The notes under the pieces were generated by a model. The model made no database searches and was not told the origin of the DNA. It saw nothing but the letters and a program-made list of their open reading frames with translations. The position numbers and the translations under genes were made by a program. Positions 26,398 through 35,071 of a DNA stretch of 64,000 bases are shown piece after piece (position 1 is the stretch's first letter; every line of letters begins with the position of its first letter). Location of the stretch: the NCBI GenBank assembly GCA_900768875.1, contig CAAGEP010000003.1, forward strand, positions 434,001 through 498,000. The letters run 5' to 3'. Source of the DNA: Alphaproteobacteria bacterium (lineage in GTDB: Bacteria > Pseudomonadota > Alphaproteobacteria > CAAGCB01 > CAG-977).

Positions 26398-26565
26398 ATG
26401 GCAAAGCCTGCTACATTACAGATTAAGCTTGAAAGCACCGCCGGAACGGGTTACTTCTACACCACGAAGAAAAACCCCCGTACGAAAACCGAAAAGCTCA
26501 GCTTGAAGAAGTACGATCCGAAAGCGCGCAAGCACGTTGTTTTCAAAGAAACGAAAATGCGCTAA
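26398..26565 (+). CDS. rpmG: 50S ribosomal protein L33
   Basis: This 55-residue protein is MAKPATLQIKLESTAGTGYF followed by YTTKKNPRTKTEKLSLKKYD and a basic end. It is the cysteine-free form of L33, lacking the zinc-binding CxxC pairs, as usual in alphaproteobacteria. It follows topA-rnr as in related genomes, but has its own promoter and terminator, so it can be expressed independently at high level. Confidence 0.97.
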   Translation: MAKPATLQIKLESTAGTGYFYTTKKNPRTKTEKLSLKKYDPKARKHVVFKETKMR

Positions 26566-26582
26566 GCGTTTCGTTTTGAAAC

Positions 26583-26610
26583 AAAAAGCCCGTTCGTTCG
26601 GGCTTTTTTT
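26583..26610 (+). terminator. Intrinsic terminator of rpmG
   Basis: Stem AAAAAGCCCG / CGGGCTTTTT with loop TTCGTT and a long T-run, 17 bases after the rpmG stop. Confidence 0.9.
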
Positions 26611-26638
26611 GTGCCTTCTTGTGCCGAAAGTTTCCTTG

Positions 26639-27106
26639 ATGCGTCTGTTGTTTTTGCTTTTGCTGATTTCCTTTTCCGCCCGCGCGGACGGTTACACGCC
26701 GATACTGCAAGCCGTCGTCGACGGCGACAATATGGCGATAGAAGCTTTGTTGAAAAAAGGCGCGAACGCCGAAGCCGCCGACGAAACGGGCATGACCGCG
26801 CTGATGATTGCGGCAAAAAGCAATCCCGACGCGCTTGTCCCCTACGTGCTGATTACCAACGGCGCAGATCCGAACAGATTGCACCCGAAAACGGGATGGA
26901 CGGCATTGTTTTACGCCGTTCATTACAATTCAAATCCCGACGTCGTGCGCGCGCTGGTCATTGGCGGAGCGTTGCTGAACGTCCGCGATATTTTTGGGAA
27001 AACGGCGGCGGATTACTTGTGGCTGAATCCAAAGCTGCGCGACACCGAAACCGCAGATATTCTTAATCCCGATTATTATCCGTCCGATTCTTCCGCATCG
27101 CGATAA
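26639..27106 (+). CDS. Secreted ankyrin-repeat protein
   Basis: About 155 residues from the ATG at 26639, which begins a clear signal peptide (MRLLFLLLLISFSARADG). Three to four ankyrin repeats follow (TPILQAVVDGDNMAIEALLK, TGMTALMIAAKSNPDA, TGWTALFYAVHYNSNP, FGKTAADYLWLNP). The frame is open further upstream to 26537, but that part overlaps rpmG and its terminator. No strong ribosome site is seen. Ankyrin proteins bind other proteins; a periplasmic partner is likely but unknown. The last 31 bases overlap the convergent gene at 27076. Confidence 0.8.
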   Translation: MRLLFLLLLISFSARADGYTPILQAVVDGDNMAIEALLKKGANAEAADETGMTALMIAAKSNPDALVPYVLITNGADPNRLHPKTGWTALFYAVHYNSNPDVVRALVIGGALLNVRDIFGKTAADYLWLNPKLRDTETADILNPDYYPSDSSASR

Positions 27107-27342
27107 GACACGATTTGCACCGACACGGGCTTGTCATCGGGTTCTTTCAGCGTTCCCAACAGCTTTGCAAGCAGTTCGCACCCTTTCAGCACCGTTGCCG
27201 CCTGATATTCCGTCGCGCCCGTCGGATGTCCCGCTTTGTCCAGCACGGGAACGGGCTGACGAGCGACTTCTATCACTTCTTTGACCGTATCAATTAAATA
27301 ATCCACCATTTCGGCAGATTGTGTTTGCTGTTTCTTTTTCAT
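27076..27342 (-). CDS. Small hypothetical protein
   Basis: This 88-residue protein is not recognised with certainty. It begins MKKKQQTQSAEMVDYLIDTV after GGAGG at 5-base spacing, so it is probably a real gene; an upstream in-frame start at 27372 has no such site. A helical N-terminus leads to a PVPVLDKAGHPTGATEYQA loop and a helix, VLKGCELLAKLLGTL. That last helix recalls phage terminase small subunits and related packaging proteins, but no phage genes are nearby. It overlaps the end of the ankyrin gene tail to tail. Confidence 0.5.
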   Translation of the reverse strand: MKKKQQTQSAEMVDYLIDTVKEVIEVARQPVPVLDKAGHPTGATEYQAATVLKGCELLAKLLGTLKEPDDKPVSVQIVSYRDAEESDG

Positions 27343-27421
27343 TTCATCCTCCAAGTTATAACATAATGTCATATTTTAAAGGGTATTTCAAGTTTTATAA
27401 CAATCTCTGCAGACTCTGTGC

Positions 27422-27460
27422 AAAAAAGGGGGCGGGATGAACTGCACCCCGCCCCTTTTT
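27422..27460 (-). terminator. Intrinsic terminator of the pilin gene
   Basis: On the minus strand GGGGCGGG pairs with CCCGCCCC (one bulged base) and is followed by seven T. It stands 18 bases after the pilin stop. Confidence 0.85.
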
Positions 27461-27477
27461 CCGTAAAACAATTCCGA

Positions 27478-28092
27478 TTAACGGTAAATCCATGTAATGG
27501 ATGCTTCGTTGTCATTTTTTGCTCCGTTTGTGCAAGCGCCAATCGCATTAGTCAAACTAACGGGAACAGTACCACTTTTTGTTGTATAAGTAGAATTGGC
27601 GGTTTCGGCCCAAGTTGTAGGAACATCTTGAACTTTACCGGAAGCTGTAATCGCAATCAAACCCGACGAAGCGTCGCCCCAGTCCGCCATCGCCAAACGC
27701 GTGCAGGCGTCCTGCGGCAGTCCGTTGTATGTGATTGAAAAATATTGATTGCTGTTCGGCGTTCCCAACACAATAGGCCCGCCGTACGGGTTTACGGGAT
27801 TTTTACACGTTGAATCGTCACAGATTTCATCATTGAAAATACCCAACGTATGGGCGTTTTTATATGAGCCGTCGGCGGCTTTCAACCCGTTATAGGTACG
27901 GTTTCCCGCAAACAGTGTGCGAATGTTTGTCACCATAGTCTGAACCTGGTCTGTCGTTTTGGATACTTTGAATTTGGACATCGCCATCGAGTACCCTTGG
28001 ATACCGCCGACGGACAAAACACCGATAATTGCCAGAACGCCCAGCATTTCGATCATCGACCGCCCGCTTTCGTGTGTGTGTTTCATATTCAT
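27478..28092 (-). CDS. Type IV pilin-like protein (PilS/type IVb-like)
   Basis: This 204-residue protein starts with a short basic leader (MNMKHTHESG) and a prepilin segment RSMIEMLGVLAIIGVLSVGG. Cleavage after G would give the essential Glu at mature position 5, but position 1 would be Arg rather than Phe or Met. The hydrophobic helix is followed by a globular domain with four cysteines (EICDDSTC, DACTRL, GACTNG), which fits disulfides of type IVb pilins. The ATG at 28092 has AGGGAG 8 bases upstream. No pilus assembly genes are in the window, so it is an orphan. A run of ten G lies in its presumed promoter. Confidence 0.85.
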   Translation of the reverse strand: MNMKHTHESGRSMIEMLGVLAIIGVLSVGGIQGYSMAMSKFKVSKTTDQVQTMVTNIRTLFAGNRTYNGLKAADGSYKNAHTLGIFNDEICDDSTCKNPVNPYGGPIVLGTPNSNQYFSITYNGLPQDACTRLAMADWGDASSGLIAITASGKVQDVPTTWAETANSTYTTKSGTVPVSLTNAIGACTNGAKNDNEASITWIYR

Positions 28093-28128
28093 CAGTTTTT
28101 CTCCCTTGCTGAATGACTTTTTGATATC

Positions 28129-28158
28129 ATCCTACCCCCCCCCCTATGCAAATTGCAA
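28129..28158 (-). promoter_or_regulatory. Presumed pilin promoter with poly-G spacer
   Basis: Read on the minus strand: TTGCAA, an 18-base spacer (TTTGCATA plus ten G), then TAGGAT. The homopolymer fills the spacer between -35 and -10, so gain or loss of a G would change spacing, as in known phase-variable promoters. The -10 is weak (4 of 6), so the promoter itself is unproven. Confidence 0.5.
28135..28144 (-). repeat. Homopolymer of ten G (ten C on plus strand) upstream of the pilin gene
   Basis: Ten consecutive C on the plus strand, 42 bases before the pilin start. It is the only homopolymeric G/C run of this length that I saw in the window. Confidence 0.95.
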
Positions 28159-28250
28159 GAGTTTTTTATAAAAAGCCTCTAAAAATCTTTTTAAAGCCCC
28201 ATAAACAGGAACAAACGCCCCTTGATTCGGGGGACGTCATCAGAAAACAC

Positions 28251-28276
28251 CGCCCGTCACGAGTCTTTATCGGGCG
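28251..28276 (-). terminator. Weak terminator-like hairpin after the unknown secreted gene
   Basis: CGCCCG and CGGGCG pair around a 14-base loop, followed on the minus strand by GTGTTTTC. It lies about 90 bases beyond the stop at 28367. The stretch 28145-28366 shows no gene. Confidence 0.35.
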
Positions 28277-28366
28277 TTTATTGAAGATATGATTAGACCG
28301 CCACGCGAATCCGCATCGACGAACGAAGCGGATTAAGACAGCAATTATCCGAAAACAACAAAGGAT

Positions 28367-29299
28367 TTATTCAAAAAAGCGGTAAAGAATGTTTTCTTTT
28401 TCTTCTTCACATTCGGCGGCATCATCGGCCTCTTTGACAGCGGGAACGGAGCCCAAAGCGTATACAACCGCGCCCAGCCGTTCGCCGTCCAAACCGTTCA
28501 AAGCCAGCGTTCCGCCTGTCAAATTCAATTCCGGCAACGTGAAGGTTTCATTGCCGTCCGCCATTTTCAGCAACTTGCGCTGTTGCTTTTTCGTCAAGGC
28601 TCCGCCGGAACCGACAGAGCTTAAAAAAGCCAGATTTTGCGCCGTACACCAACCGGAAAACTTTGTTTTGTCCGGTTCGGAGCGGCGCATTTTGAACCAC
28701 GCCATTTTTTTCAATCCCGTCTTGTCCAAAGCGGTATAGACGCGGACTTTTCCGAATTGCGCCAAAGCGTCGGGAACGTTTTTGACCATGCGGGTCAGCT
28801 TTTTGGACATTTTCAGATAGCCCGTTTTATCACCGTCCAGCTTCATCAAGACGCTGTAAACAACATCCTGCGACGGCAACCGTTCCCAATAACAAATCGA
28901 CGACGATTCCGCCGCTTCGGACGACAAGCGCATCCGGCCGCGATAGTTTTTATCGTTCACACGCACGAAAAACCGCGTATTCGGATGATAAAACACAAAA
29001 TCCGTGTCCAGCGTGTTCGCCAGTATCGACGCGAATTTTGCCGCGGCCGCGGCCGCTTGGCGGGTATTGCGGCTTTGCGTTGCCGCAATGAAATCAGCAT
29101 CCCTCAATACCGTATCACGCGCAAAGTTTTTCAGTTCGGCGCACGTCCGCGCTTCCTCGGTACGCATAAAATCGCGCATCGTATCCGACGGCGTTTCGAC
29201 AGCGGGGACGGTTTGCACGGGCAAAGCTTCGATTCGCTGCTGCGCCTGCGCGTTGACAGCCAGCAAACACAAACAGACAATCGACAAGACCCGTTTCAT
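28367..29299 (-). CDS. Hypothetical secreted protein downstream of valS
   Basis: This 310-residue protein is not recognised. A clear signal peptide (MKRVLSIVCLCLLAVNAQAQ) predicts export. The mature part has a conserved-looking helical start (DFMRTEEARTCAELKNFARD), an alanine-rich stretch, and a middle domain with many K and R; it ends in an acidic patch EECEEEKEN. Seven or so cysteines are scattered, so disulfides are possible. GGGAGG stands just before the ATG. It follows valS by 18 bases and may be co-transcribed with it, though the functions seem unrelated. Confidence 0.65.
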   Translation of the reverse strand: MKRVLSIVCLCLLAVNAQAQQRIEALPVQTVPAVETPSDTMRDFMRTEEARTCAELKNFARDTVLRDADFIAATQSRNTRQAAAAAAKFASILANTLDTDFVFYHPNTRFFVRVNDKNYRGRMRLSSEAAESSSICYWERLPSQDVVYSVLMKLDGDKTGYLKMSKKLTRMVKNVPDALAQFGKVRVYTALDKTGLKKMAWFKMRRSEPDKTKFSGWCTAQNLAFLSSVGSGGALTKKQQRKLLKMADGNETFTLPELNLTGGTLALNGLDGERLGAVVYALGSVPAVKEADDAAECEEEKENILYRFFE

Positions 29300-29317
29300 C
29301 GTCCCCTCCCGTTTTTT

Positions 29318-31966
29318 TTACAAAGCTTTCAAACGCGCCATCGCTTCGTTTGTTTTAACCAACGCGGCTTTGGCATCCGCCAAACGCGCGCGCTGTTCCG
29401 CAACGACTTTTTCGGGAGCTTTGGCAACGAAAGCTTCGTTATTCAAACGTCCCTCCAGCCCGCCGATTTCCTTGGTCAGTTTTTCGGCTTCTTTGGTCAG
29501 GCGTTCCGTTTCCTTGGCAACGTCGATAACGCCCGCCAGCGGCAACAAAACCGCCGTCGTGCCGAACACGGTTTGCGCCGCGCCCTTGGCATCGTCGGCA
29601 GAGGTCGACAATTCAGCCGTTTCCAAACGCGCCAACGTTTTAATCAGCGGTTTGAAAGCGTCCAAACGGCGCGCTTCTTCAGCGGTTGCGCCCTGCAAGT
29701 ACATCGTGATTTTCGCGGACGGCGCAATATTCATTTCCGAACGCAAAGAACGCACCGCGGAAATCAATCCGATCACCCAATCCAGTTCCTCGTCGGCTTC
29801 GGCGTTGACCAAATCGTGCAAGTCTTCCCACGGAGTCAGCATCAGCATCTGCTTGCGGTTTTCGGTCTTGCTCCACAATTCTTCGGTCACGAACGGAATA
29901 ATCGGGTGCAGCATCATCAGGATTCTGTCCAGCACCCACGCCGCCGTCGCGCGCGTTTCGGCTTTTGCCGCTTCGTCGTCGCCGAAGAAAAGCGGTTTCG
30001 CAAATTCCAAATACCAGTCGCAGAACGTCCCCCAAGCAAACTGATAGCCCGCTTCGGCGGCTTCGTTGAACTTGTATTCGTCAAGGGCGGTCGTCACTTT
30101 TCCCATCGCCGCGGCGGCTTTGGACACAATCCAGCGGTTCAAAGGCTGCTTCAGCGCTTTCGGATCATAGCCGTCCGCCGGCTTGCATTCGTTCATTTCG
30201 CAAAAACGCGCCGCGTTCCAAATTTTCGTCACAAAGTTGCGGTAGCCTTCGACGCGGGATTCGCTCATGCACACGTCGCGCCCCTGCGCCGCCATGGCAA
30301 TCAAGGTAAAGCGCAATGCGTCAATACCGTATTTGTCGCCCAACAGCATCGGATCGACAACGTTGCCTTTGGATTTGGACATCTTGCGTCCCTGTTCGTC
30401 GCGCACCAAAGCGTGAATGTACACGGTGCGGAACGGCACGTCTTTCATAAAGTACAAGCCCAACATCACCATTCTGGCGACCCAGAAGAAAATGATGTCA
30501 AAGCCCGTCACCAGAACGTTTGTCGGGTAATAACGCTGCAGTTCCTTGGTGTTGTCGGGCCAGCCCAAGGTCGAAAACGGCCAAATGCCCGAAGAAAACC
30601 ACGTGTCGAACACGTCGGGGTCTTGAGTCAGCTCAACGTGCTTGCCGTAATATTTATCGGCTTCCGCCTGCGCCAAACCGACGTTTTCTTCGACAAAGTA
30701 ATGACCGTCGGGACCGTACCACACGGGAATTTGATGTCCCCACCACAACTGGCGGGAAACGCACCACGGCTGAATATTTCTCATCCATTCAAAGTACGTT
30801 TTTTCCCACGCTTTCGGCACGAATTGGATTCTGCCGTCCTCAACGACTTCAATCGCTTTTTCCGCCAGTTTCGGCGCGTCGACAAACCATTGATCGGTCA
30901 GCCACGGTTCAATCACGACGCCCGAACGGTCGCCGTACGGAATTGTCATGGGGTTGTCTTCTTCTTTGACAAACAGCCCCAAAGCCTTCACGTCTTCCAG
31001 CACTTTGACGCGCGCGTCGGCGGTTGTCATCCCCTGATACGCTTCGGGCACGTTTTCGTTCAAGTGCGCCGTCGAATCCAAAATGTTAATCATCGGCAGA
31101 TTGTGACGCTTGCCGACCTCAAAGTCGTTGAAGTCATGCGCCGGTGTGATTTTCACCGCGCCCGTGCCTTTGGTCGGATCGGCATGTTCGTCGGCAACGA
31201 CGGGAATCGCGCGGTTGCAAATCGGAATGATGACGTTTTTGCCGATTAAGTCCTTGTAGCGTTCGTCTTCGTCGGAAACGGCGACGGCGGTATCGCCGAA
31301 CAGCGTTTCGGGACGCGTCGTCGCAATCGTGATAAAGCGATCGGCTTCACCTTCGACGGCGTATTTGAAATACCACATTTTACCGACGGTTTCGCGCTGT
31401 TCGACTTCCAAATCGGAAACGGCGGTCTGCAAATACGGATCCCAGTTGACCAGCCGTTTCGCGCGGTAAACCAATCCGTCTTTGTACAAAGTCACGAATT
31501 CCTGACGCACGGCGCGGCACAACCCTTCGTCCATCGTAAAGCGTTCGCGCGGCCAATCCAAAGACGCGCCCAGCCGGCGCAGCTGACCGACGATTTGACC
31601 GCCCGATTTGGCTTTCCATTCCCAAACTTTTTCAAGGAATTTTTCGCGTCCCAAGTCGTGGCGGGATATTCCTTCTTTCGCCAGCAAGCGTTCAACGACC
31701 ATCTGCGTCGCGATGCCCGCGTGGTCCGTCCCCGGCTGCCACAGAACGTCTTTTCCTTTCATGCGCTGATAGCGAACCAAAGTGTCTTGGATGGAGAACG
31801 TCAGCGCATGCCCGATGTGCAGATTGCCCGTCACGTTGGGAGGCGGAATCATAATGCAGTACGGTTCTTTGTCCGAATCGGGATGACAGGCGAACGCGCC
31901 CGATTTTTCCCATTGTTCGTAAATTTTTGTTTCCACGGCGGCGGGGTCGTACACTTTTTCCAACAT
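29318..31966 (-). CDS. valS: Valyl-tRNA synthetase
   Basis: This 882-residue class I synthetase has the HIGH motif in PPPNVTGNLHIGHALTF, the KMSKS loop in GRKMSKSKGNVVDP, the CP1 editing domain, the anticodon-binding domain, and the C-terminal coiled coil (TERLTKEAEKLTKEIGGLE) that contacts tRNA-Val. An in-frame TTG two codons upstream is too close to the ribosome site; the ATG at 31966 has GGAG at 8 bases. It follows popZ, an order kept in alphaproteobacteria. Confidence 0.97.
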   Translation of the reverse strand: MLEKVYDPAAVETKIYEQWEKSGAFACHPDSDKEPYCIMIPPPNVTGNLHIGHALTFSIQDTLVRYQRMKGKDVLWQPGTDHAGIATQMVVERLLAKEGISRHDLGREKFLEKVWEWKAKSGGQIVGQLRRLGASLDWPRERFTMDEGLCRAVRQEFVTLYKDGLVYRAKRLVNWDPYLQTAVSDLEVEQRETVGKMWYFKYAVEGEADRFITIATTRPETLFGDTAVAVSDEDERYKDLIGKNVIIPICNRAIPVVADEHADPTKGTGAVKITPAHDFNDFEVGKRHNLPMINILDSTAHLNENVPEAYQGMTTADARVKVLEDVKALGLFVKEEDNPMTIPYGDRSGVVIEPWLTDQWFVDAPKLAEKAIEVVEDGRIQFVPKAWEKTYFEWMRNIQPWCVSRQLWWGHQIPVWYGPDGHYFVEENVGLAQAEADKYYGKHVELTQDPDVFDTWFSSGIWPFSTLGWPDNTKELQRYYPTNVLVTGFDIIFFWVARMVMLGLYFMKDVPFRTVYIHALVRDEQGRKMSKSKGNVVDPMLLGDKYGIDALRFTLIAMAAQGRDVCMSESRVEGYRNFVTKIWNAARFCEMNECKPADGYDPKALKQPLNRWIVSKAAAAMGKVTTALDEYKFNEAAEAGYQFAWGTFCDWYLEFAKPLFFGDDEAAKAETRATAAWVLDRILMMLHPIIPFVTEELWSKTENRKQMLMLTPWEDLHDLVNAEADEELDWVIGLISAVRSLRSEMNIAPSAKITMYLQGATAEEARRLDAFKPLIKTLARLETAELSTSADDAKGAAQTVFGTTAVLLPLAGVIDVAKETERLTKEAEKLTKEIGGLEGRLNNEAFVAKAPEKVVAEQRARLADAKAALVKTNEAMARLKAL

Positions 31967-32048
31967 CGCCAAATCTCCTTTACCAATTCAAAAAAAAATA
32001 ATTCCTCAAGCGGCGAATCGGCTTGAGGAAATAAAAAGGCCACTCGTC

Positions 32049-32609
32049 TTATTTCAAGTTCATTCGATCCATAATATAGGCGACTTCTTTTTTGACGATT
32101 CGCTCCACGATTTCGGGCAGATGAGCATCCAACCATTCTTTCAAATACGGCTTGACGGATTCGCGCACAATCGCTTCAATCGTCAAAGTCCCGTTTCCCA
32201 AATCTCCCTTTTGTTCGGCAGCAAAGTCGCGCAGTCCCGACAAAGAATGAGCCGCAGCTTCAATCGTCGGGCGCGACATCAGTACATCGTCGTCGGACGG
32301 CTGTTGTTTTTCCTGTATCAAATCGTTCAAGGTTTCTTCTTTCATCGGCTGGCGGGGAATGACGGGTTCGGGCGTGAAATCGTCGCCAATCGCTTCTTCC
32401 GGCGTTTCAACCATGGCGGCCTTGGCCTTTTGGGTTTCATTGACAATCATATCCGCGGTCAGATCGACAACCCCCGCCTTTTTGCCGTCGGCGGCGGAGC
32501 TTTCGGGCTGTTTTTCCGCAACATCCTTTGCCTTGTCTTCCTCATCTGCCAGAATATTGCGGATGGATGCCAAAATATCCTCCATTGACGGTTCGTTTTG
32601 TTCAGTCAT
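32049..32609 (-). CDS. popZ: PopZ-family polar organising protein (DUF2497)
   Basis: This 186-residue protein has the two conserved ends of PopZ with a variable acidic, Pro-rich middle. The N-terminal helix is MEDILASIRNILADEE; the C-terminal helices (VRESVKPYLKEWLDAHLPEI, then VERIVKKEVAYIMDRM) drive assembly. Family knowledge: PopZ forms a cytosolic polar matrix that anchors the chromosome origin through ParB and recruits cell-cycle kinases including CckA; a CckA gene lies at 59161-61593. Position between tolC and valS matches other alphaproteobacteria. Confidence 0.88.
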   Translation of the reverse strand: MTEQNEPSMEDILASIRNILADEEDKAKDVAEKQPESSAADGKKAGVVDLTADMIVNETQKAKAAMVETPEEAIGDDFTPEPVIPRQPMKEETLNDLIQEKQQPSDDDVLMSRPTIEAAAHSLSGLRDFAAEQKGDLGNGTLTIEAIVRESVKPYLKEWLDAHLPEIVERIVKKEVAYIMDRMNLK

Positions 32610-32676
32610 TTTTCATCCATGGTTAAAAAAATTTGCTTTACTATACCATTTTGTCCAAACGGTGCAAGCCGATATT

Positions 32677-34149
32677 TCACACCTGTTCCGATTCCGCATT
32701 ATCCTGTGCGTTTTCGTCAGCCTGTTCCGCCGTTTCGGTCTGTTTGGCGGGTTCGACGTTTTTCTTTTCGGATTTTTTTCTGTATCTGTCTATATCCAAA
32801 TCCAGATTATCCGGCGTCATCAAACCCATGGCGGAAATCAGCATATAAGACGCGTCAATCAAATTTTTCTTGGCACTTATGACGCTGACACGCGCGTCCA
32901 ACAGCTCTTGTTCGGCATTCAGCACGTCCAAAACCGTGCGTGTTCCGGCCTGCTCTTCATGCCGTACACCGTCCAAAGCCAGCTCTGCGGCGCGAACCTG
33001 TTCCTGCAAAGACGACAGTCCCGCCAAAGTCGATTGATAGTTTTCCCAAGCCTGCGTCGTAACCTGTTCGACCGCGCGGCGCGCCGCTATGATACCGACA
33101 CGCGCCTGACGTTCCAAAGATTTTGCCTGACTGACTTTTGACGACACAACTCCACCCGTATAGAAAGGCACATCCAGCACCAAAGCCACCGTCGAATCCT
33201 GTTCGCGGGCGCGTCCCGTTTCAATCGTTCCCTTGTACAGTCCCGTTGAATCGTAGTTTGCCATCGATCCGTGCGCATTGGCGCGACTGTTCAAATAAGA
33301 CGCCTGCAGATTCAAGCTGGGATAATGTGCGGACTTTGCAACATCTACACTGTTTTTGGCTTGATCCGCAGTCCGTTCCGCGCTGACAATCGACGGATTG
33401 TTCTTTTCGGCGACGGCAAGCGCGTCTTCCAACGTTTGCGGCAATTTTGCGGCGGGCACTTCCGGTTCAAACAGTTTTTCGGGCATTTTTCCAATCGTTT
33501 TACGATAGGTCGAATAAGCAACCTTGACGTTGCTTTCCGACTGGATACGTGAAGCCACGGCACCCGCATAACGCGCTTCAGCCTGCGCCACATCCGTTTT
33601 GGTCAATTCGCCGACGCGGAAACGGTCGCGCGTATAGTCCAACTGGCGTTTCAAAACGGCTTCGTTGTTCTGATTCAGCTTCAAAACGGCAATCGCCCGA
33701 ATCACTTCGGTATAAGCGACAACGGCCTGCGTCAGAACGGACTGTTCCAGATCGTTCAACTTTGCCTGCTCCGCCTCGAATTGACGGCGGGCGGCTTTGA
33801 CTGCCGCAACCGTTCCGAATCCGGAAAACAGCGGCTGAACAGCATTGATTCCCATATTGACGGGCTTGCTTTCATTTTCCGCAAATGCAGGGCGGGAAAG
33901 CGACCGCTGATACTGATAACCGTAAGACGCCTGTCCGGCAATCGTCGGTTTGTATCCGGCCTTGCCCTGTTCGATTTGTTCGTAAACGGAGCGCAAATAT
34001 TGGCGCTGCGCCGCTATGGAAGGATTGGCGACATAAGTGTACGTCAACGCTTCGTCCAATGTTTCGGCTTTCGCTTCGGCAGCCGTCATCGCAGCGGCCA
34101 GAGAAATCCCCGTCAGAAAACTTTTTGCAAACTGTCGATTCGACGTCAT
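32677..34149 (-). CDS. tolC: TolC-family outer membrane channel
   Basis: About 490 residues. The ATG at 34149 has AAGGTGA five bases upstream and begins a signal peptide (MTSNRQFAKSFLTGISLAAA...AEAKA); an ATG five codons earlier lacks such a site. Two OEP repeats and long amphipathic helices follow (LTYTYVANPSIAAQRQYLRS), and a C-terminal charged tail rich in E, K and A. It lies downstream of pcm, as in many alphaproteobacteria, and probably serves type I secretion and several efflux pumps. It is distinct from the pump-linked TolC at 1415-2794. Confidence 0.93.
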   Translation of the reverse strand: MTSNRQFAKSFLTGISLAAAMTAAEAKAETLDEALTYTYVANPSIAAQRQYLRSVYEQIEQGKAGYKPTIAGQASYGYQYQRSLSRPAFAENESKPVNMGINAVQPLFSGFGTVAAVKAARRQFEAEQAKLNDLEQSVLTQAVVAYTEVIRAIAVLKLNQNNEAVLKRQLDYTRDRFRVGELTKTDVAQAEARYAGAVASRIQSESNVKVAYSTYRKTIGKMPEKLFEPEVPAAKLPQTLEDALAVAEKNNPSIVSAERTADQAKNSVDVAKSAHYPSLNLQASYLNSRANAHGSMANYDSTGLYKGTIETGRAREQDSTVALVLDVPFYTGGVVSSKVSQAKSLERQARVGIIAARRAVEQVTTQAWENYQSTLAGLSSLQEQVRAAELALDGVRHEEQAGTRTVLDVLNAEQELLDARVSVISAKKNLIDASYMLISAMGLMTPDNLDLDIDRYRKKSEKKNVEPAKQTETAEQADENAQDNAESEQV

Positions 34150-34249
34150 CTGATTCACCTTCATGCTCGGTTAAACGTCCCTTTGGTTAAGTCAAGGACG
34201 GTAAAACATTCTTTTTTAACGTTAAACGCCCTCTTATATCAACACATTT

Positions 34250-34930
34250 TTAAGAAATCCCCTCAAAAACAAACTTTTTGCGGATTTGCCCCCGCTCGAA
34301 AACCTGTAAATTCACATCGAAAGCTTTGGTATACCTTATATTTCCGTTGCACTTTACGACTTTTGTCGCTTTACCGTCAACATCGTCGGGCGTTGCCAGA
34401 ACGGCGACCAGCCGGCCGCCTTCCGCCAACTGATTCAGAATCGCGTCCGGAATTTGCGGAACAACCCCGTCAATAAACACGACATCAAAAGGCGCTTGGG
34501 TCGGAAACCCCGATTCGGAAGGCCGGTTGAACAACGCCACATTGTCGATTTCGGTATCGATATAAATTTTTTCCGCGTTTTCGCACAAAGCCGAATCTTC
34601 TTCCAAAGCAACGACAGCATGCGCCATTCTTGCCAAAACCGCCGCGCTGTATCCCGTTCCCGCATGCAAATTCAAAATAAAGTCATCGGGACGGATATCG
34701 GCCAACAGCACCAGATTCGCAAAAACGGACGGTGAAAACAAAACATTTTTTCCCCCGATTAAAATCGGTTCGTCGGCGTACGCCCTGCCCCGCAGTCTGT
34801 CCGGCACAAAGCGTTCCCGCGGCACATTCCCCATGGCGTTCAGCAAAGCCGTGTTTTGAATCCGGTTGCATATCAGCTGACCGAATATCATGTTTTGGTG
34901 CGCTAAATCGAACGATGAAACAACAGACAT
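34250..34930 (-). CDS. pcm: Protein-L-isoaspartate O-methyltransferase family protein
   Basis: About 226 residues from the ATG at 34930 (AGGA upstream); an earlier in-frame ATG at 34963 is possible. The N-terminus (NMIFGQLICNRIQNTALLNAM, VPRERFVP) is typical of alphaproteobacterial PCMT homologues next to tolC. The SAM-binding motif is altered (LNLHAGTGYSAAVLARM instead of the usual LEIGTGSGY), so activity on isoaspartate is uncertain; proteins of this sub-group may have another substrate. Cytosolic. Confidence 0.8.
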   Translation of the reverse strand: MSVVSSFDLAHQNMIFGQLICNRIQNTALLNAMGNVPRERFVPDRLRGRAYADEPILIGGKNVLFSPSVFANLVLLADIRPDDFILNLHAGTGYSAAVLARMAHAVVALEEDSALCENAEKIYIDTEIDNVALFNRPSESGFPTQAPFDVVFIDGVVPQIPDAILNQLAEGGRLVAVLATPDDVDGKATKVVKCNGNIRYTKAFDVNLQVFERGQIRKKFVFEGIS

Positions 34931-35014
34931 GCAAATGCGTTCCTTATATAAAGTCTTTGACAATTATATAGGGGACGGCAAAAATGGAAAAGTGAAAAAG
35001 ATGTATTTTTTTTG

Positions 35015-35043
35015 TTGACTTGTCTTTTCAACAAGGATATAAG
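35015..35043 (+). promoter_or_regulatory. Promoter of the tRNA-Cys/tRNA-Asn unit
   Basis: TTGACT and TATAAG with an exact 17-base spacer, 29 bases before the tRNA-Cys gene. It is one of the best sigma70-like promoters in the window. Confidence 0.85.
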
Positions 35044-35071
35044 TTCATCTGTCTTAAGGGACAAACCGCGC

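Noticed and set aside
28637..31249. Very long plus-strand open frame (870 codons) opposite valS
   Set aside because: It is rich in R, H, Q and F, has no domain or ribosome site, and mirrors the codon pattern of valS. It is a shadow of that gene.
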